Assembly (NCBI RefSeq): GCF_019209865.1
Contig: NZ_JAHUTT010000001.1
Location: 1 to 64,000, forward strand
Length of the DNA: 64,000 nucleotides
Direction of reading: 5' to 3'
Source: Shewanella sp. NIFS-20-20
GTDB lineage: Bacteria; Pseudomonadota; Gammaproteobacteria; Enterobacterales; Shewanellaceae
The notes beneath the pieces are model-generated. The model saw only the letters and a list, made by a program, of their open reading frames with translations. It made no database searches and was not told where the DNA came from. The position numbers and the translations under genes are program-made. Within the stretch, counting starts at the first letter, position 1, and each line of letters begins with the position of its first letter. This document shows, one piece after another, positions 34,601 through 43,712 of this stretch.

Positions 34601-36160
34601 GAATCTTACCTCAATGCTTACTCGGTATTGAAAGTGGCCGAGTACGAGCAGGTTGATGCCCTGCATCCTGGGATTGGTTTCTTATCTGAAAGCCCTCAAT
34701 TTGCGGCGCTGTGTGTTAACAATGGGGTCAATTTTGTCGGTCCAAGCGTTAACTCTATGACCACCATGGGGAATAAGTCGAACGCGATTAAAACCTCGCA
34801 GTCACAAAAAGTGCCGGTGGTACCCGGTTCTCACGGTATTTTGAATAATGCCGAGCAAGCCGTGAATGTGGCCAATGAAATTGGATATCCTGTGCTGTTA
34901 AAAGCGGTACAAGGTGGTGGCGGTAAAGGTATCCAAGTGGTCCAACGCGCCGAAGACATGATAGGTTTATTCCAAAAGACTGCCACCGAGGCCGCCGCCG
35001 CCTTTGGTAATGGTGATTTGTACTTAGAAAAATATGTGACCTCACTGCGTCATATCGAAGTGCAGTTACTGCGTGACCAATTTGGTAATACTAAGGTGTT
35101 GGGTATTCGTGACTGTTCAGTGCAGCGCAATAACCAGAAGGTGATCGAAGAGTCGGGTTCTACCATGTTACCTGATGAGCTCAAACAGCAGGTATTGGAA
35201 TATACTCGTGCACTTGGTGATGCCACCGATTATATGGGCGCGGGTACGGTGGAGTTTATCTACAACCTCGATGCTAACGAAGTGTACTTCATGGAAATGA
35301 ATACACGTCTGCAGGTTGAACACCCTGTGACTGAAGCTACCTCTTGTATCGATATCGTTAGCGCGCAATTTGATATTGCCGCCGGTCGTTCGATCGCGGC
35401 GCTTGAGCCGCAAGATAAAGGCTATGCCATCGAAGTGCGTGTCACTGCTGAAAAAGCGGCACTTGATAGCCAAGGCGTACTGCAGTTAGTGCCTAACCCT
35501 GGCATGGTGACCGAGTGTATTTTACCTGAACGTGATGATGTCGAAATCATTGCCATGGTGGGTAAAGATAAAGAAGTCTCTCCATACTATGACAGCTTAA
35601 TTGCGCAAATTATTATTCGTGGTGATAAGCGTGAAGATACCATCGAGAAGATGTGTGAATATTTGGATTCGGTGTCGATTAAAGGCATCGCCACCAATAT
35701 TCCATTACTTAAACGCATTCTTAAAGATGGCACCTTCCGTGAAGGTGTCTATGACACAAACTATTTACCGCGTTTACTGGCTGAGTTAGATGTCGCTGAG
35801 CTCATCGCTGAAATGGAAGCGGCCGCAGAAACCGGTGGCATTAGCACTGAGTCTTTACGGGTTGGTGAAAGTAATGAGTTAAAAGTCTTGGCTCAAGGTG
35901 CGGGTATTTTCTACGCGTCTCCAGCACCGGGCGAAGCAGATTTTGTGAGCGAAGGTGACATTGTTACGGTCGATCAGACCTTAGCATTAACCGAAGCGAT
36001 GAAAATGTTCTCGCAAGTGACGTTGGCCGGCTTTAACCGCAAGGGCGCTATTTTGTATCCAGAAGATCAACGCTATCGCATTGAACGAATTCTGAATAGT
36101 AATGGTCAACAAATTTCGCAAGGTGACTTGTTGTTTGTTGTGTCCCCAGTGGAAGATTAA
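31604..36160 (+). CDS. Fused carboxyltransferase - biotin carboxylase - biotin carrier protein
   Basis: A 1518-aa single-chain acyl-CoA carboxylase. The N-terminal AccA-like carboxyltransferase region (about 30-320; YLIDTPGADAGE, GAGYSGGAIPLA) is followed by a spacer, an AccD-like region (about 690-900; CFISSGGMQTKEGAAALFSM), a biotin carboxylase (about 940-1400; ALHPGIGFLSE, LLKAVQGGGGKGIQVV, EMNTRLQVEHPVTEA) and a C-terminal biotinyl domain with TEAMKMFS, where Lys1467 is the biotin site. All parts needed for carboxylation are in one polypeptide. Bacterial acetyl-CoA carboxylase is usually four separate proteins, so this is an additional enzyme whose acyl-CoA substrate is unsettled. GAGGA lies seven bases before ATG 31604. 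A divergent LysR gene is the likely regulator. Confidence 0.9.
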   Translation: MTSKNQPTHMTQVNTSADPLFIQAEHLAKDFSLFPEHSKRSLSLEVEGLLDDDAIQANLKNLSQLDVDGYVTKVIQPTLDKNRPGAKRMIADLKGKLITDTHMGPFYSAEIELSFSGRNRRIGFIAQERSTANGAWLPEHHLACCHAIRHFAELSMPIVYLIDTPGADAGELANSHNQAHSISKAIAESANVDVPTVGIVIGAGYSGGAIPLASANILLSLRDGIFNTIQPQGLQSIARKYNLSWQECAKSVGVAPEELYTLGCIDGIVDFTPSDRDERQHNLRRAIISSITAVERAAVSFVKESRDLREHYDRSLDRFLNPSTNLAALESNAEMAVAQNPTMHLNLFGSAYRYLRYLTLRSRIHSISQDQYGRLSKVSVPEGDLRARISQEQEKVFKSWLANPDKLVYDEELNKLWTHFVAKRDEVSTERNVLTRLILGEPKENYKKARKALLFNLGWSLYHRWKNNAANNFIGLIEYLENIPPAVSKRPWPDLKQLTVLDVVVNEELRADFIWQCHNIMIFNELYDNVVVNLASIAKEAMMTKSLSRDSVDSLLHTSIDKALSNENVANDKSKFYKWLKYFMSQSNRADLLVRVEQWKSVGFPQLNNSLFVILTYFFERLLPEYFDSEEESGKYTGTINPVRIGRRKDFWNRLTMGYQDLLIQKVLREDKRAGKMTWQNIIDKFFKNFEEIDADKMSANQLNFPGFRLSIEDALDKGIRPCGLITGLGEFENQGKKIRAGIAVSNTAFQAGAFDMASAEKFSSLLIECAKRKLPVICFISSGGMQTKEGAAALFSMAVVNDRITRFIRDNELPVLMFGYGDCTGGAQASFVTHPLVQTYYLSGTNMPFAGQMVVPAYLPSTSTLSNYLSKVPGAMNGLVNNPFNDELNSKLSGIDPLMPMPQHDIQNVIANALSTLVPAVEVEDEVIVQDDPRTLMKPIEKVLIHARGCTAVKLIRKAHDNGINVVLVASDPDMTSVPAEMLKANDKLVCIGGNTSDESYLNAYSVLKVAEYEQVDALHPGIGFLSESPQFAALCVNNGVNFVGPSVNSMTTMGNKSNAIKTSQSQKVPVVPGSHGILNNAEQAVNVANEIGYPVLLKAVQGGGGKGIQVVQRAEDMIGLFQKTATEAAAAFGNGDLYLEKYVTSLRHIEVQLLRDQFGNTKVLGIRDCSVQRNNQKVIEESGSTMLPDELKQQVLEYTRALGDATDYMGAGTVEFIYNLDANEVYFMEMNTRLQVEHPVTEATSCIDIVSAQFDIAAGRSIAALEPQDKGYAIEVRVTAEKAALDSQGVLQLVPNPGMVTECILPERDDVEIIAMVGKDKEVSPYYDSLIAQIIIRGDKREDTIEKMCEYLDSVSIKGIATNIPLLKRILKDGTFREGVYDTNYLPRLLAELDVAELIAEMEAAAETGGISTESLRVGESNELKVLAQGAGIFYASPAPGEADFVSEGDIVTVDQTLALTEAMKMFSQVTLAGFNRKGAILYPEDQRYRIERILNSNGQQISQGDLLFVVSPVED

Positions 36161-36174
36161 TTATTCTACTGACG

Positions 36175-36203
36175 AAAAAACCGCCAGCTGGCGGTTTTTT
36201 TTT
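36175..36203 (+). terminator. Intrinsic terminator after the carboxylase gene
   Basis: AAAAAACCGCC, loop AGCT, GGCGG, then nine T. It stands 14 bases after the stop codon. Confidence 0.92.
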
Positions 36204-36270
36204 GGTTTAAATTCAACAAAAGTCACCCTGTCATCTATCTTTATAAAAAGAATAATTTAGGGACACTATT

Positions 36271-37554
36271 TTGAAATGCTCAGGGACGAACCGTCAGCGA
36301 AGGTTGTCGACTGTCGCGTTGCTCTATTGCAGCGTTAGCTCTCCCATTGCTGTTGCCGAATTTTCCCCAGAATTTGACTGGAGTGGCTTTGCGACTCTAG
36401 GTATCACCTACCGTGATCATCATGACCTCTATTTTCATCGCGATTATGGCTTAAATGCTGCCGAGCAACATATCACGATGAAAACCGATAGTTTATTGGG
36501 GGTGCAGGGCAACGTCATGCTCAGTGATCACTGGGATGCCATGGGACAAGTGGTACTGCAAGATCAGTATGACAGTTCGGTTGAGAATGCATTGCAGTGG
36601 CTGTTTATTCGATATCGACCCAATAATAACTGGGCCATCAGAGTTGGTCGGCTTGGGCTGGATCTGTACATGATGACGGAATATCGCAATGTCGATTATG
36701 CCTATCCTTGGTCGCGTCCCTTCACTGAATTTTATGGCTTAACCTCATCGATTTCTCGCATTGATGGCGCGGATGTCAGCTATTTTACCAGTCTCGGTCA
36801 CTTTGGCTTAGAGTTTAAACTCGCCTATGGCAGTAATGACTTCATGCTGCAAGGGGCTGATCAGGTCGTCAATTTGTCACTGAATGGCAATCTTGCATTT
36901 ACTGCATCGGCGCGTAGTGACGCCTTATTGTTGCGGTTTGCTGTGGCCCAAACCTCTTTGTCTGGCAACTCCGAACTCGGAGATCAAGTGATTGCCGGGC
37001 TTAACCAAATTCCTGCACCATTTTGGCCTGAGGCCAGTGCCATTGCCGATGAATTTGTGTTGGATAATCGCCGTGTTAATTACTATGCCCTTGGGGCTCA
37101 GTATGATTGGGGGCAGTGGTTGCTGCAATCTGAGCTCGGCTATACCCAGTCGAGTTGGGCATTTTTTCAATCGAGCTGGAGCGGCTATGTGGCTTTGGCG
37201 TATCGTCATCAAGATCTGACGTGGTATGGCGGTATTTCTCACATTAGCCTGACAGAAGATAGGATCGAGGTGCCGCCGCCATCATCTTTAGTGAAGTACT
37301 TACCCGAGACGATTCAAACGCAAATCGATGACCTGTATCAAGGCACCTCTGACGCGCTCAACTCAGCCATCGCCGAACAAACCGGTTATAGCCTCGGTGT
37401 ACGTTGGGATTTTTATCCGATGATGGCGCTTAAATTGCAGTGGGATCATTTTGAAATTGGCGATTATGGTTCGAGCTTATGGCAAAGAGGTCGGCCTATC
37501 GTCGATGCTCAACAGGTGAATTTGGTGTCGTTAAATTGGAACCTGGTATTTTGA
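36271..37554 (+). CDS. Outer-membrane beta-barrel (porin-like), second copy of the signalling trio
   Basis: A 427-aa barrel with signal peptide (TVALLYCSVSSPIAVAEF) and C-terminal Phe (LVSLNWNLVF). Its start is TTG 36271, supported by AGGGA seven bases upstream; no in-frame ATG precedes the signal peptide. The segment AIRVGRLGLDLYMMTEYRNVDYAYPWSRP corresponds to GIRLGRVKGQFGLYSSTRDVPFTRP-type sequence of the barrel at 14503-15669, so the two are homologues, and SRIDGADV matches RINGADW. It is first in an operon with a binding-like protein (stop and start overlap as TGATG) and a diguanylate cyclase. Confidence 0.8.
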   Translation: MKCSGTNRQRRLSTVALLYCSVSSPIAVAEFSPEFDWSGFATLGITYRDHHDLYFHRDYGLNAAEQHITMKTDSLLGVQGNVMLSDHWDAMGQVVLQDQYDSSVENALQWLFIRYRPNNNWAIRVGRLGLDLYMMTEYRNVDYAYPWSRPFTEFYGLTSSISRIDGADVSYFTSLGHFGLEFKLAYGSNDFMLQGADQVVNLSLNGNLAFTASARSDALLLRFAVAQTSLSGNSELGDQVIAGLNQIPAPFWPEASAIADEFVLDNRRVNYYALGAQYDWGQWLLQSELGYTQSSWAFFQSSWSGYVALAYRHQDLTWYGGISHISLTEDRIEVPPPSSLVKYLPETIQTQIDDLYQGTSDALNSAIAEQTGYSLGVRWDFYPMMALKLQWDHFEIGDYGSSLWQRGRPIVDAQQVNLVSLNWNLVF

Positions 37555-37988
37555 TGAAGCATATATTGATGTTTATCCTCATCCAGATGTTGCTTCTTGC
37601 TGTCGCACGGGCTGAGGCTGAGTTGTTAGTCGTGATGCAAAAGGATGCGCCGATAGAACAGCTTGATCGTCATCAAGTCGTCGATATTTTTATGGGCAGA
37701 AATAGCATGCTCGATTCTGGGGTGAAGTTTAAGGTATTTGATCAAGCCAATATGTCGGATTTACGCCAACAATTTTATCGCCAATTGGTGAATCGCAGCC
37801 TGACTCAAATCGATGCGTATTGGGCGAGATTATTGTTCTCTGGCCGGACGACACCACCGGTTAAAATTGATGTCACCGATGACTTAGTTGAGCAAGTCTT
37901 ACGAACACCGGGGGGGATCGCCTATATAGCCCGTCAAGACTTGGTTGACGAACTTAAGGTGGTGTATGAATTTTCGAACACCAAGTAA
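37554..37988 (+). CDS. Small periplasmic phosphate-binding-protein-like protein, second copy
   Basis: A 144-aa protein. A signal peptide (MFILIQMLLLAVARAEA) leads to one PstS-like lobe. Shared features with 14100-14516 are an early Q-VVDIFMGRNSML segment, KVFDQANMSDLRQQFYRQL, YWARLLFSGRTTPP and the ending RTPGGIAYIAR. Its ATG overlaps the stop of the barrel gene, and the next gene starts inside its 3' end, so translation is coupled along the operon. It probably binds a small ligand and touches the periplasmic domain of the downstream cyclase. Confidence 0.75.
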   Translation: MKHILMFILIQMLLLAVARAEAELLVVMQKDAPIEQLDRHQVVDIFMGRNSMLDSGVKFKVFDQANMSDLRQQFYRQLVNRSLTQIDAYWARLLFSGRTTPPVKIDVTDDLVEQVLRTPGGIAYIARQDLVDELKVVYEFSNTK

Positions 37989-39567
37989 TAAACTTTATGT
38001 TGTGGTCGCTCTAGCAATCGCCTTGGTGGCGACTTTTTTTGCGATCATAGCATCGAGTTATTTTTATTTGGATGTCGCCGCAAGAGAAAAACAGAGCGCG
38101 AACAACCTGATTGCTCAACTGGCATTAACGGTAAAGAAAACGGCCGAGGTAGCCAGTTACGTTAACAATACCGAATTGGCCAATGAGATTGTTGACGGTC
38201 TGATCGCCAACGATCTCGTCGCGGCGGCGGCGATTAGAAATGTTAAAGGCGAAGCTTTGGCAAGCCAAGGAATGGATCACGACGCGCTCAATGGCATTAA
38301 AGTGGCTAGGTTTGCCTTGTTCAATCCGTTTTTTGATGATGAGCAGCTCGGCCATTTAGACATCATTCCCGATAATGGTTTTATCAAAGATAAGGCCGAA
38401 GCGGTGGCGATGCGTCAGGCCATCTTGTTGTTGCTTTACACTGGGTTAGTCGTATTGGCTGTGTCTTACTTAGTGCATCGCATGCTGACCGCACCGCTGG
38501 CCTTGTTGACGCAAGAGTTTGGACGAATTACCCCTGGGCAAAATCAACACATCACGGCGCTAAAACACCATCATCAAGATGAGATTGGCTCGTTAGTGGC
38601 AGGCATCAATCAACTGTTAGACTCGCTAAATACCTCCATTGTCGAAGAGCGGCGCTTGCGCCAAAAAACGGAGTTACTGGAGCAGAAATTCCGCTTAATT
38701 TTCGAAGCGGCAAGTGCTGGTATCTGTCTTATCGATGAAAAAAATCTGTTATTGGTCTTCAATCCGGCATTTGCGGCTTTGGTGTCGGCTGAAGATGAGG
38801 TCAAAGAGCAAGATGATCTGACTAAGGCGTTTGAGGATCAACATGAGATCGCTATTTTTTTAGAGCAATTACGTGAGAATGAACTCGACACTGTCGCGAT
38901 GGATCTTAAATTGAAACGTCATGAAGCGGGAAGTTCTCGTTGGGTACATTGCTTGTTTTCAAAATTAAGTGGCAGCATCGGTCAAGAGCAAATGATGATC
39001 GAAGTATTAATGTATGACGTTACCGAGCGAACTCGAGAAGAGTCGATGACCCGATTTGAAGCCGACCACGATGCGTTAACTCATTTAAAAAACCGCCGCA
39101 GCGGTGAGCGACTATTACAAGAAATGTTGGTGGCAGTGCAAAGCCGGCGGCAAGTCATGGTCTTAATGTTAATCGACTTAGATGAGTTTAAACCGGTCAA
39201 TGACAAGTTTGGTCACGATGCTGGCGACATCGTCTTGGTGGAAGTCAGTCAACGTATGGCCATGATCGCGGGCCCTGATGCGCTATGTATCCGTTGGGGC
39301 GGCGATGAGTTTGTTTTAGCATATGAGCTTGAAGACATCAACCCTCATATTTTAGCCTCAGCCTTAGCCAAAGAGCTGCTGGCGGTGATCGCTTTACCCA
39401 TCCATTTAGATAATGGTGATAAGTGTCAGGTTGGCGCCAGTATTGGTATGGCGATGTACCCCTATAATGGCCTTGAACTTCCTCGGTTATTGGATGCTGC
39501 CGATATGGCCATGTATCAAGTGAAAGGCTCGGGCAAACAAAATTATGCATTTGTGAGTAAATCCTAG
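37966..39567 (+). CDS. Membrane-bound diguanylate cyclase (PAS-GGDEF)
   Basis: A 533-aa protein starting at ATG 37966 (AAGGTGG upstream, inside the preceding gene). Two membrane segments (about 10-33 and 151-172) flank a periplasmic domain of about 115 residues. HAMP (about 172-228), PAS (about 242-355) and GGDEF (about 365-533) domains follow, with intact RWGGDEF at 445-449 and substrate motif LIDLDEFKPVNDKFGHDAGD. It makes cyclic-di-GMP, and there is no EAL domain, unlike the homologue at 15673. An RxxD inhibitory site is not evident in the expected position. Confidence 0.9.
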   Translation: MNFRTPSNKLYVVVALAIALVATFFAIIASSYFYLDVAAREKQSANNLIAQLALTVKKTAEVASYVNNTELANEIVDGLIANDLVAAAAIRNVKGEALASQGMDHDALNGIKVARFALFNPFFDDEQLGHLDIIPDNGFIKDKAEAVAMRQAILLLLYTGLVVLAVSYLVHRMLTAPLALLTQEFGRITPGQNQHITALKHHHQDEIGSLVAGINQLLDSLNTSIVEERRLRQKTELLEQKFRLIFEAASAGICLIDEKNLLLVFNPAFAALVSAEDEVKEQDDLTKAFEDQHEIAIFLEQLRENELDTVAMDLKLKRHEAGSSRWVHCLFSKLSGSIGQEQMMIEVLMYDVTERTREESMTRFEADHDALTHLKNRRSGERLLQEMLVAVQSRRQVMVLMLIDLDEFKPVNDKFGHDAGDIVLVEVSQRMAMIAGPDALCIRWGGDEFVLAYELEDINPHILASALAKELLAVIALPIHLDNGDKCQVGASIGMAMYPYNGLELPRLLDAADMAMYQVKGSGKQNYAFVSKS

Positions 39568-39828
39568 CGAGACACCTCCCTTTATCGTCAAAGATTTTCT
39601 TTAAACTCATCGCGATGCAATTTCGCTCAATTCATGAATTACGGGTCATCTATTTGTGACTATTGTGGTTAAGATGGTTTTTTTAGTGTTTGGTGGTGAA
39701 AAAGTGCAAGGGTTATTTGCGCAAGCTCAGGTTCCCATTTACAATATGCCCCTAAATCTGATGTGTGGTTTGCTACGATTTGTGGCATACTCCCGTCTAC
39801 TTTCTAAACTAAGCATAAAAGTTGAATC

Positions 39829-41916
39829 ATGACCGACTTATCAAAATACAGAAATATTGGTATTTTCGCTCACGTTGACGCGGGTAAAACCACGACCACC
39901 GAGCGTATCCTCAAGCTCACAGGTAAAATCCACCGTCTGGGTGAAGTGCACGATGGCGCTTCTACCATGGACTTCATGGATCAAGAAGCTGAACGTGGTA
40001 TTACCATTCAGTCGGCTGCGACTACCTGTTTCTGGAAAGATCACCGTTTTAACGTTATCGACACCCCTGGTCACGTGGACTTCACCGTTGAAGTTTATCG
40101 TTCTCTGAAAGTACTGGATGGCGGCGTTGGTGTATTCTGTGGTAGCGGTGGTGTAGAACCACAATCAGAAACTAACTGGCGTTATGCTAACGAATCTGAA
40201 GTTGCTCGTATTATCTTCGTTAACAAGTTAGACCGTATGGGTGCTGACTTCTTGCGCGTTGTTGGCCAGATCAAGAAAGTATTGGGTGCAAACCCAATGG
40301 TTATGACTCTGCCAATCGGCCGTGAAGATGAGTTCGTCGGTGTTGTTGACGTGCTGACTCGTCAAGCCTTCGTATGGGATGACTCAGGTCTGCCAGAAAA
40401 CTTCGAAATCAAAGACATTCCAGAAGACATGGTTGATTTGGTTGAAGAATACCGTGAACAACTGGTTGAAACTGCTGTTGAGCAGGATGATGACCTGTTG
40501 GAAGCTTACATGGACGGCACAGAGCCAACCATCGAAGAGCTGAAGCGTTGTATTCGTAAGGGTACCATCAACCTGTCGTTCTTCCCTACCTTCTGTGGTA
40601 GTGCGTTCAAGAACAAAGGTATGCAACTGGTTCTGGACGGTGTGGTTGATTACCTGCCTTCACCAACTGAAGTTGAACCACAGCCTCTGACCGATGCCGA
40701 AGGCAACGAGACTGGCGAAGTGGCTACTGTATCTGTTGACGAGCCACTGCGCGCATTAGCGTTCAAGATCATGGATGACCGTTTCGGCGCCCTGACCTTC
40801 GTACGTATCTACTCAGGTAAGCTGGAAAAGGGCATGACTATCATGAACTCTTTCACCGGTAAGACTGAGCGTATCGGCCGTATGGTTGAAATGCACGCTG
40901 ATGACCGTAACGAAATCGATAAAGCCCAAGCGGGTGACATTATCGCTATCGTTGGTATGAAGAACGTACAAACTGGTCACACTCTGTGTGATCCTAAGCA
41001 CCCTTGTACTCTTGAGCCAATGGTATTCCCAGTACCAGTTATCTCTATCGCTGTCACTCCTAAGGACAAAGGCGCTTCTGAGAAATTAGGTATTGCACTG
41101 GGTAAAATGGTTGCAGAAGATCCATCATTCCTGGTTGAAACCGACCAAGAAACTGGTGACACCATCCTTAAAGGTATGGGTGAACTGCACTTAGACATCA
41201 AAGTAGACATCCTGAAGCGTACTCACGGTGTTGAACTGACTGTAGGTGCTCCACAGGTGGCTTACCGTGAAACTATCACTCAAGCTATCGAAGACAGCTA
41301 CACTCATAAGAAGCAGTCTGGTGGTTCAGGTCAATTCGGTAAGATCGATTACCGCATCATTCCTGGCGAGCAAGGTTCTGGCTTCAAGTTCACCTCTAAA
41401 GTGGTTGGTGGTAACGTACCTAAAGAATTCTGGCCTGCTGTTGAAAAAGGCTTTGAGTTCATGATGGATAACGGCCCTCTGGCTGGCTTCCCAGTACTGG
41501 ACGTTGAAGTTGAACTGGTTGACGGTGCATACCACGCAGTTGACTCATCAGCCATCGCGTTCGAAATCGCTGCAAAAGGCGCTTTCCGTCAATCTATGCC
41601 TAAGGCTAAGCCACAGTTGCTTGAGCCTATCATGAAGGTTGACGTGTTCACTCCAGATGACCACGTAGGTGACGTTATCGGTGACTTGAACCGTCGTCGC
41701 GGCATGATCAAAGACCAAGAAGCTGGTCTGACTGGTGTTCGCGTTAAAGCTGACGTGCCATTGGCAGAAATGTTCGGTTATATCGGTCAATTACGTACTA
41801 TGACTTCTGGTCGCGGTCAGTTCTCTATGGAGTTCTCACACTACGCACCATGTCCAAACAACGTAGCTGAAGTTGTTATTGCTGAAACCAAAGCTAAAGA
41901 AGCTGCTAAGAAGTAA
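39829..41916 (+). CDS. fusA2: Elongation factor G, second (non-str-operon) copy
   Basis: A 695-aa translational GTPase. The five G motifs are complete ([32 protein letters not shown]), followed by domains II-V (e.g. [32 protein letters not shown]). Codon use is strongly biased in the manner of highly expressed genes (frequent GGT, CGT, CTG, GAA), more than its neighbours. It stands alone without rpsL, rpsG or tuf, so it is the extra EF-G found in Shewanella and Vibrio relatives rather than the str-operon gene. Whether it acts in elongation or recycling is not decided by sequence. The 260-bp leader upstream showed nothing specific. Confidence 0.93.
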   Translation: MTDLSKYRNIGIFAHVDAGKTTTTERILKLTGKIHRLGEVHDGASTMDFMDQEAERGITIQSAATTCFWKDHRFNVIDTPGHVDFTVEVYRSLKVLDGGVGVFCGSGGVEPQSETNWRYANESEVARIIFVNKLDRMGADFLRVVGQIKKVLGANPMVMTLPIGREDEFVGVVDVLTRQAFVWDDSGLPENFEIKDIPEDMVDLVEEYREQLVETAVEQDDDLLEAYMDGTEPTIEELKRCIRKGTINLSFFPTFCGSAFKNKGMQLVLDGVVDYLPSPTEVEPQPLTDAEGNETGEVATVSVDEPLRALAFKIMDDRFGALTFVRIYSGKLEKGMTIMNSFTGKTERIGRMVEMHADDRNEIDKAQAGDIIAIVGMKNVQTGHTLCDPKHPCTLEPMVFPVPVISIAVTPKDKGASEKLGIALGKMVAEDPSFLVETDQETGDTILKGMGELHLDIKVDILKRTHGVELTVGAPQVAYRETITQAIEDSYTHKKQSGGSGQFGKIDYRIIPGEQGSGFKFTSKVVGGNVPKEFWPAVEKGFEFMMDNGPLAGFPVLDVEVELVDGAYHAVDSSAIAFEIAAKGAFRQSMPKAKPQLLEPIMKVDVFTPDDHVGDVIGDLNRRRGMIKDQEAGLTGVRVKADVPLAEMFGYIGQLRTMTSGRGQFSMEFSHYAPCPNNVAEVVIAETKAKEAAKK

Positions 41917-41940
41917 TCATTACTCTTAACTGTTTCTGAT

Positions 41941-41967
41941 AAAAACCCGCCGATGGCGGGTTTTTTT
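41941..41967 (+). terminator. Intrinsic terminator of the EF-G gene
   Basis: AAAAACCCGCC, loop GAT, GGCGGG, then seven T. It starts 25 bases after the stop codon. Confidence 0.92.
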
Positions 41968-42002
41968 ATGGCAGATTGTTGGCGGGAAATGCGCTGCGAG
42001 AG

Positions 42003-42881
42003 TTAGTACATCTCTTGGGCAAGCGCTAAAAAGGCCTTGGCCGCGGGCGTTAGCGCTAACTGCTCGCGCCAGATTAACGCTAGGTTCCAACTGGTGTCGC
42101 CGCTAATGGGTTTGAACGCCAGTTGGCGTCCGGGCAATTGCTGACAAATCGGCTCTGGTAGAATGGCCAATCCCATATTGGACTCTACCATCGAGGCGAT
42201 AAAGTCCCATTGACCGCTGCGAAAGGCGACCTGTAGATTGACCCCTGACTGTAGGCTCAGTCGCGTCAGTAACTTCGCAAGTGAAAAGTCTTCGTTGTAC
42301 ATAATAAAGGGGTAGTCTGCGAAGTCCTGCCAACAGAGGCTGGTTTTAGTGTTCAGTGCATGATCCGTCGGAATGCAGGCTAACAGTGGATACTCTTTTA
42401 ATGGTTGGCTTAAGAACTCGTCATGGCTGGTGGGAAGCGCAGTAAAGGCAATATCTAAGGTATCTTTGAGCAACGCCTGCTCACAACCATAGCCGCCATA
42501 CTCAGACATTTCTAGCTGAATATCGGGATATCTGCGTCTAAATTCGGTCAACAAATCGATGGTGAGTGAGCTCATCATTGGGCAAATACCCAAGCGCAAC
42601 TGCCCTGATTTTAGGCCGCGACGGTTACTCAATTCCTCTTGTAGTCGATGCCATTGGCCGAGCATTTGGGTGGCGCTATCAGCCAATAGGACGCCGGCGG
42701 GCGTTAAGGCTACCCGTTGGTTGTTTCTGACTAATAACGGCTCACCTAAGCTTTCTTCGAGGCGCTGAATAAGCTTAGTGAGTGTCGGTTGGGTCAGGTA
42801 TAGCTTCTCGGCAGCACGGGTATAGTTACCCATCTCGGCTAAGGTTAAAAAACAGCGTAAACTTTTCAGTGGAACATTCAT
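42003..42881 (-). CDS. LysR family transcriptional regulator
   Basis: A 292-aa regulator. The N-terminal helix-turn-helix is VPLKSLRCFLTLAEMGNYTRAAEKLYLTQPTLTKLIQRLEESLG, followed by an effector domain (about 90-290). It is similar in plan to CynR/YhjC-like members. It is convergent with the EF-G gene and lies 90 bp downstream of the DUF5062 gene on the same strand; no obvious divergent target exists. Confidence 0.9.
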   Translation of the reverse strand: MNVPLKSLRCFLTLAEMGNYTRAAEKLYLTQPTLTKLIQRLEESLGEPLLVRNNQRVALTPAGVLLADSATQMLGQWHRLQEELSNRRGLKSGQLRLGICPMMSSLTIDLLTEFRRRYPDIQLEMSEYGGYGCEQALLKDTLDIAFTALPTSHDEFLSQPLKEYPLLACIPTDHALNTKTSLCWQDFADYPFIMYNEDFSLAKLLTRLSLQSGVNLQVAFRSGQWDFIASMVESNMGLAILPEPICQQLPGRQLAFKPISGDTSWNLALIWREQLALTPAAKAFLALAQEMY

Positions 42882-42970
42882 GCCAAAATGGAATCAAGGG
42901 GTGGTTTGACATGCAGTTTACGCTGATGTGTGGTTGAATTCTGAACTGAACATCGAAACTGTGATTTGGC

Positions 42971-43231
42971 TCAATTCAATAAGGGGTGTTCAGCGGGCAA
43001 TTGTTTACTGATCCACACGATCAATCTGTGCTTGATTTGGGGGCCGTCTTCTTTGTCCTGCGGCAGCGGGGTGATCAGTTTATCTTGAACTAACAGTCGA
43101 TAGATAATTTCAGCTTTTTGCGGATCGCTCAGTGGGCTATCAGGTAAGGAATAGCCGCGTTTTACTGCATAGGCGAGACCTATCTTAATGGCGGTTTTGA
43201 ATAATTGCGCATCGTGTTTATTTTTCTTCAT
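42971..43231 (-). CDS. DUF5062 family small protein
   Basis: An 86-aa soluble protein starting at ATG 43231, with AAGGTG seven bases upstream. It resembles small conserved proteins of Vibrio and Shewanella annotated DUF5062 (KTAIKIGLAYAVKRGYSL, KAEIIYRLLVQDKLITPLP, LIVWISKQLPAEHPLL). No function is known. It has no membrane segment or signal peptide. Confidence 0.7.
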   Translation of the reverse strand: MKKNKHDAQLFKTAIKIGLAYAVKRGYSLPDSPLSDPQKAEIIYRLLVQDKLITPLPQDKEDGPQIKHRLIVWISKQLPAEHPLLN

Positions 43232-43413
43232 GGCTGAACACCTTAGGACTTTTTGACACCATACGCTCAACCGTAAGCATTGGCCAGAGAAAGCCAGCTT
43301 AACGCCACACGTCTGTATGCCAAATGGTTATCATAGGTATAGCATATATTCATTTTACCTATAGCTAACGGAGGGGTATTCTAGCGCCATCTTGATTGAA
43401 CGAGGAAATGGCA

Positions 43414-43551
43414 ATGCCAGCATATGAAGGTTTATGGGTTAGCGCTCTATGGTCATCAGTGGTGGATATCAGTGCGGTTTCCTTACCCTCGGCTCAAGTG
43501 TCAGAGGATCCTGTTGAGGACGCTGATACGCTTGCTGCAGAGAGTGAATAG
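43414..43551 (+). CDS. Unrecognised 45-residue small protein with its own terminator
   Basis: An ATG at 43414 has GAGGA seven bases upstream and opens a 45-codon frame (MPAYEGLWVSALW... ending AAESE) that stops at 43551; an ATG at 43408 is too close to the ribosome site. A strong intrinsic terminator follows 60 bases later. Upstream is an AT-rich stretch with an inverted repeat ATAGGTA (43333-43339) / TACCTAT (43356-43362). The C-terminal half is acidic (12 Asp/Glu in 24). No family recognised. Confidence 0.5.
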   Translation: MPAYEGLWVSALWSSVVDISAVSLPSAQVSEDPVEDADTLAAESE

Positions 43552-43610
43552 CTCATTCTTGATCGTCGTTTATTTGGTTACATTGCATATTTGGTATAAA
43601 AGCCTTTTTT

Positions 43611-43639
43611 GCCTCAGACTTGTGCTGAGGCTTTTTTTT
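43611..43639 (+). terminator. Intrinsic terminator
   Basis: GCCTCAG (43611-43617), seven-base loop, CTGAGGC (43625-43631), then eight T. It terminates rightward transcripts from the small gene region. Confidence 0.88.
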
Positions 43640-43712
43640 ACCTTTTTTTTGGCAACAAACAAAACAACCACCCTAAGGTGGTTGTTGGCTAGTGAGTCAC
43701 GAAAAAGATCAA

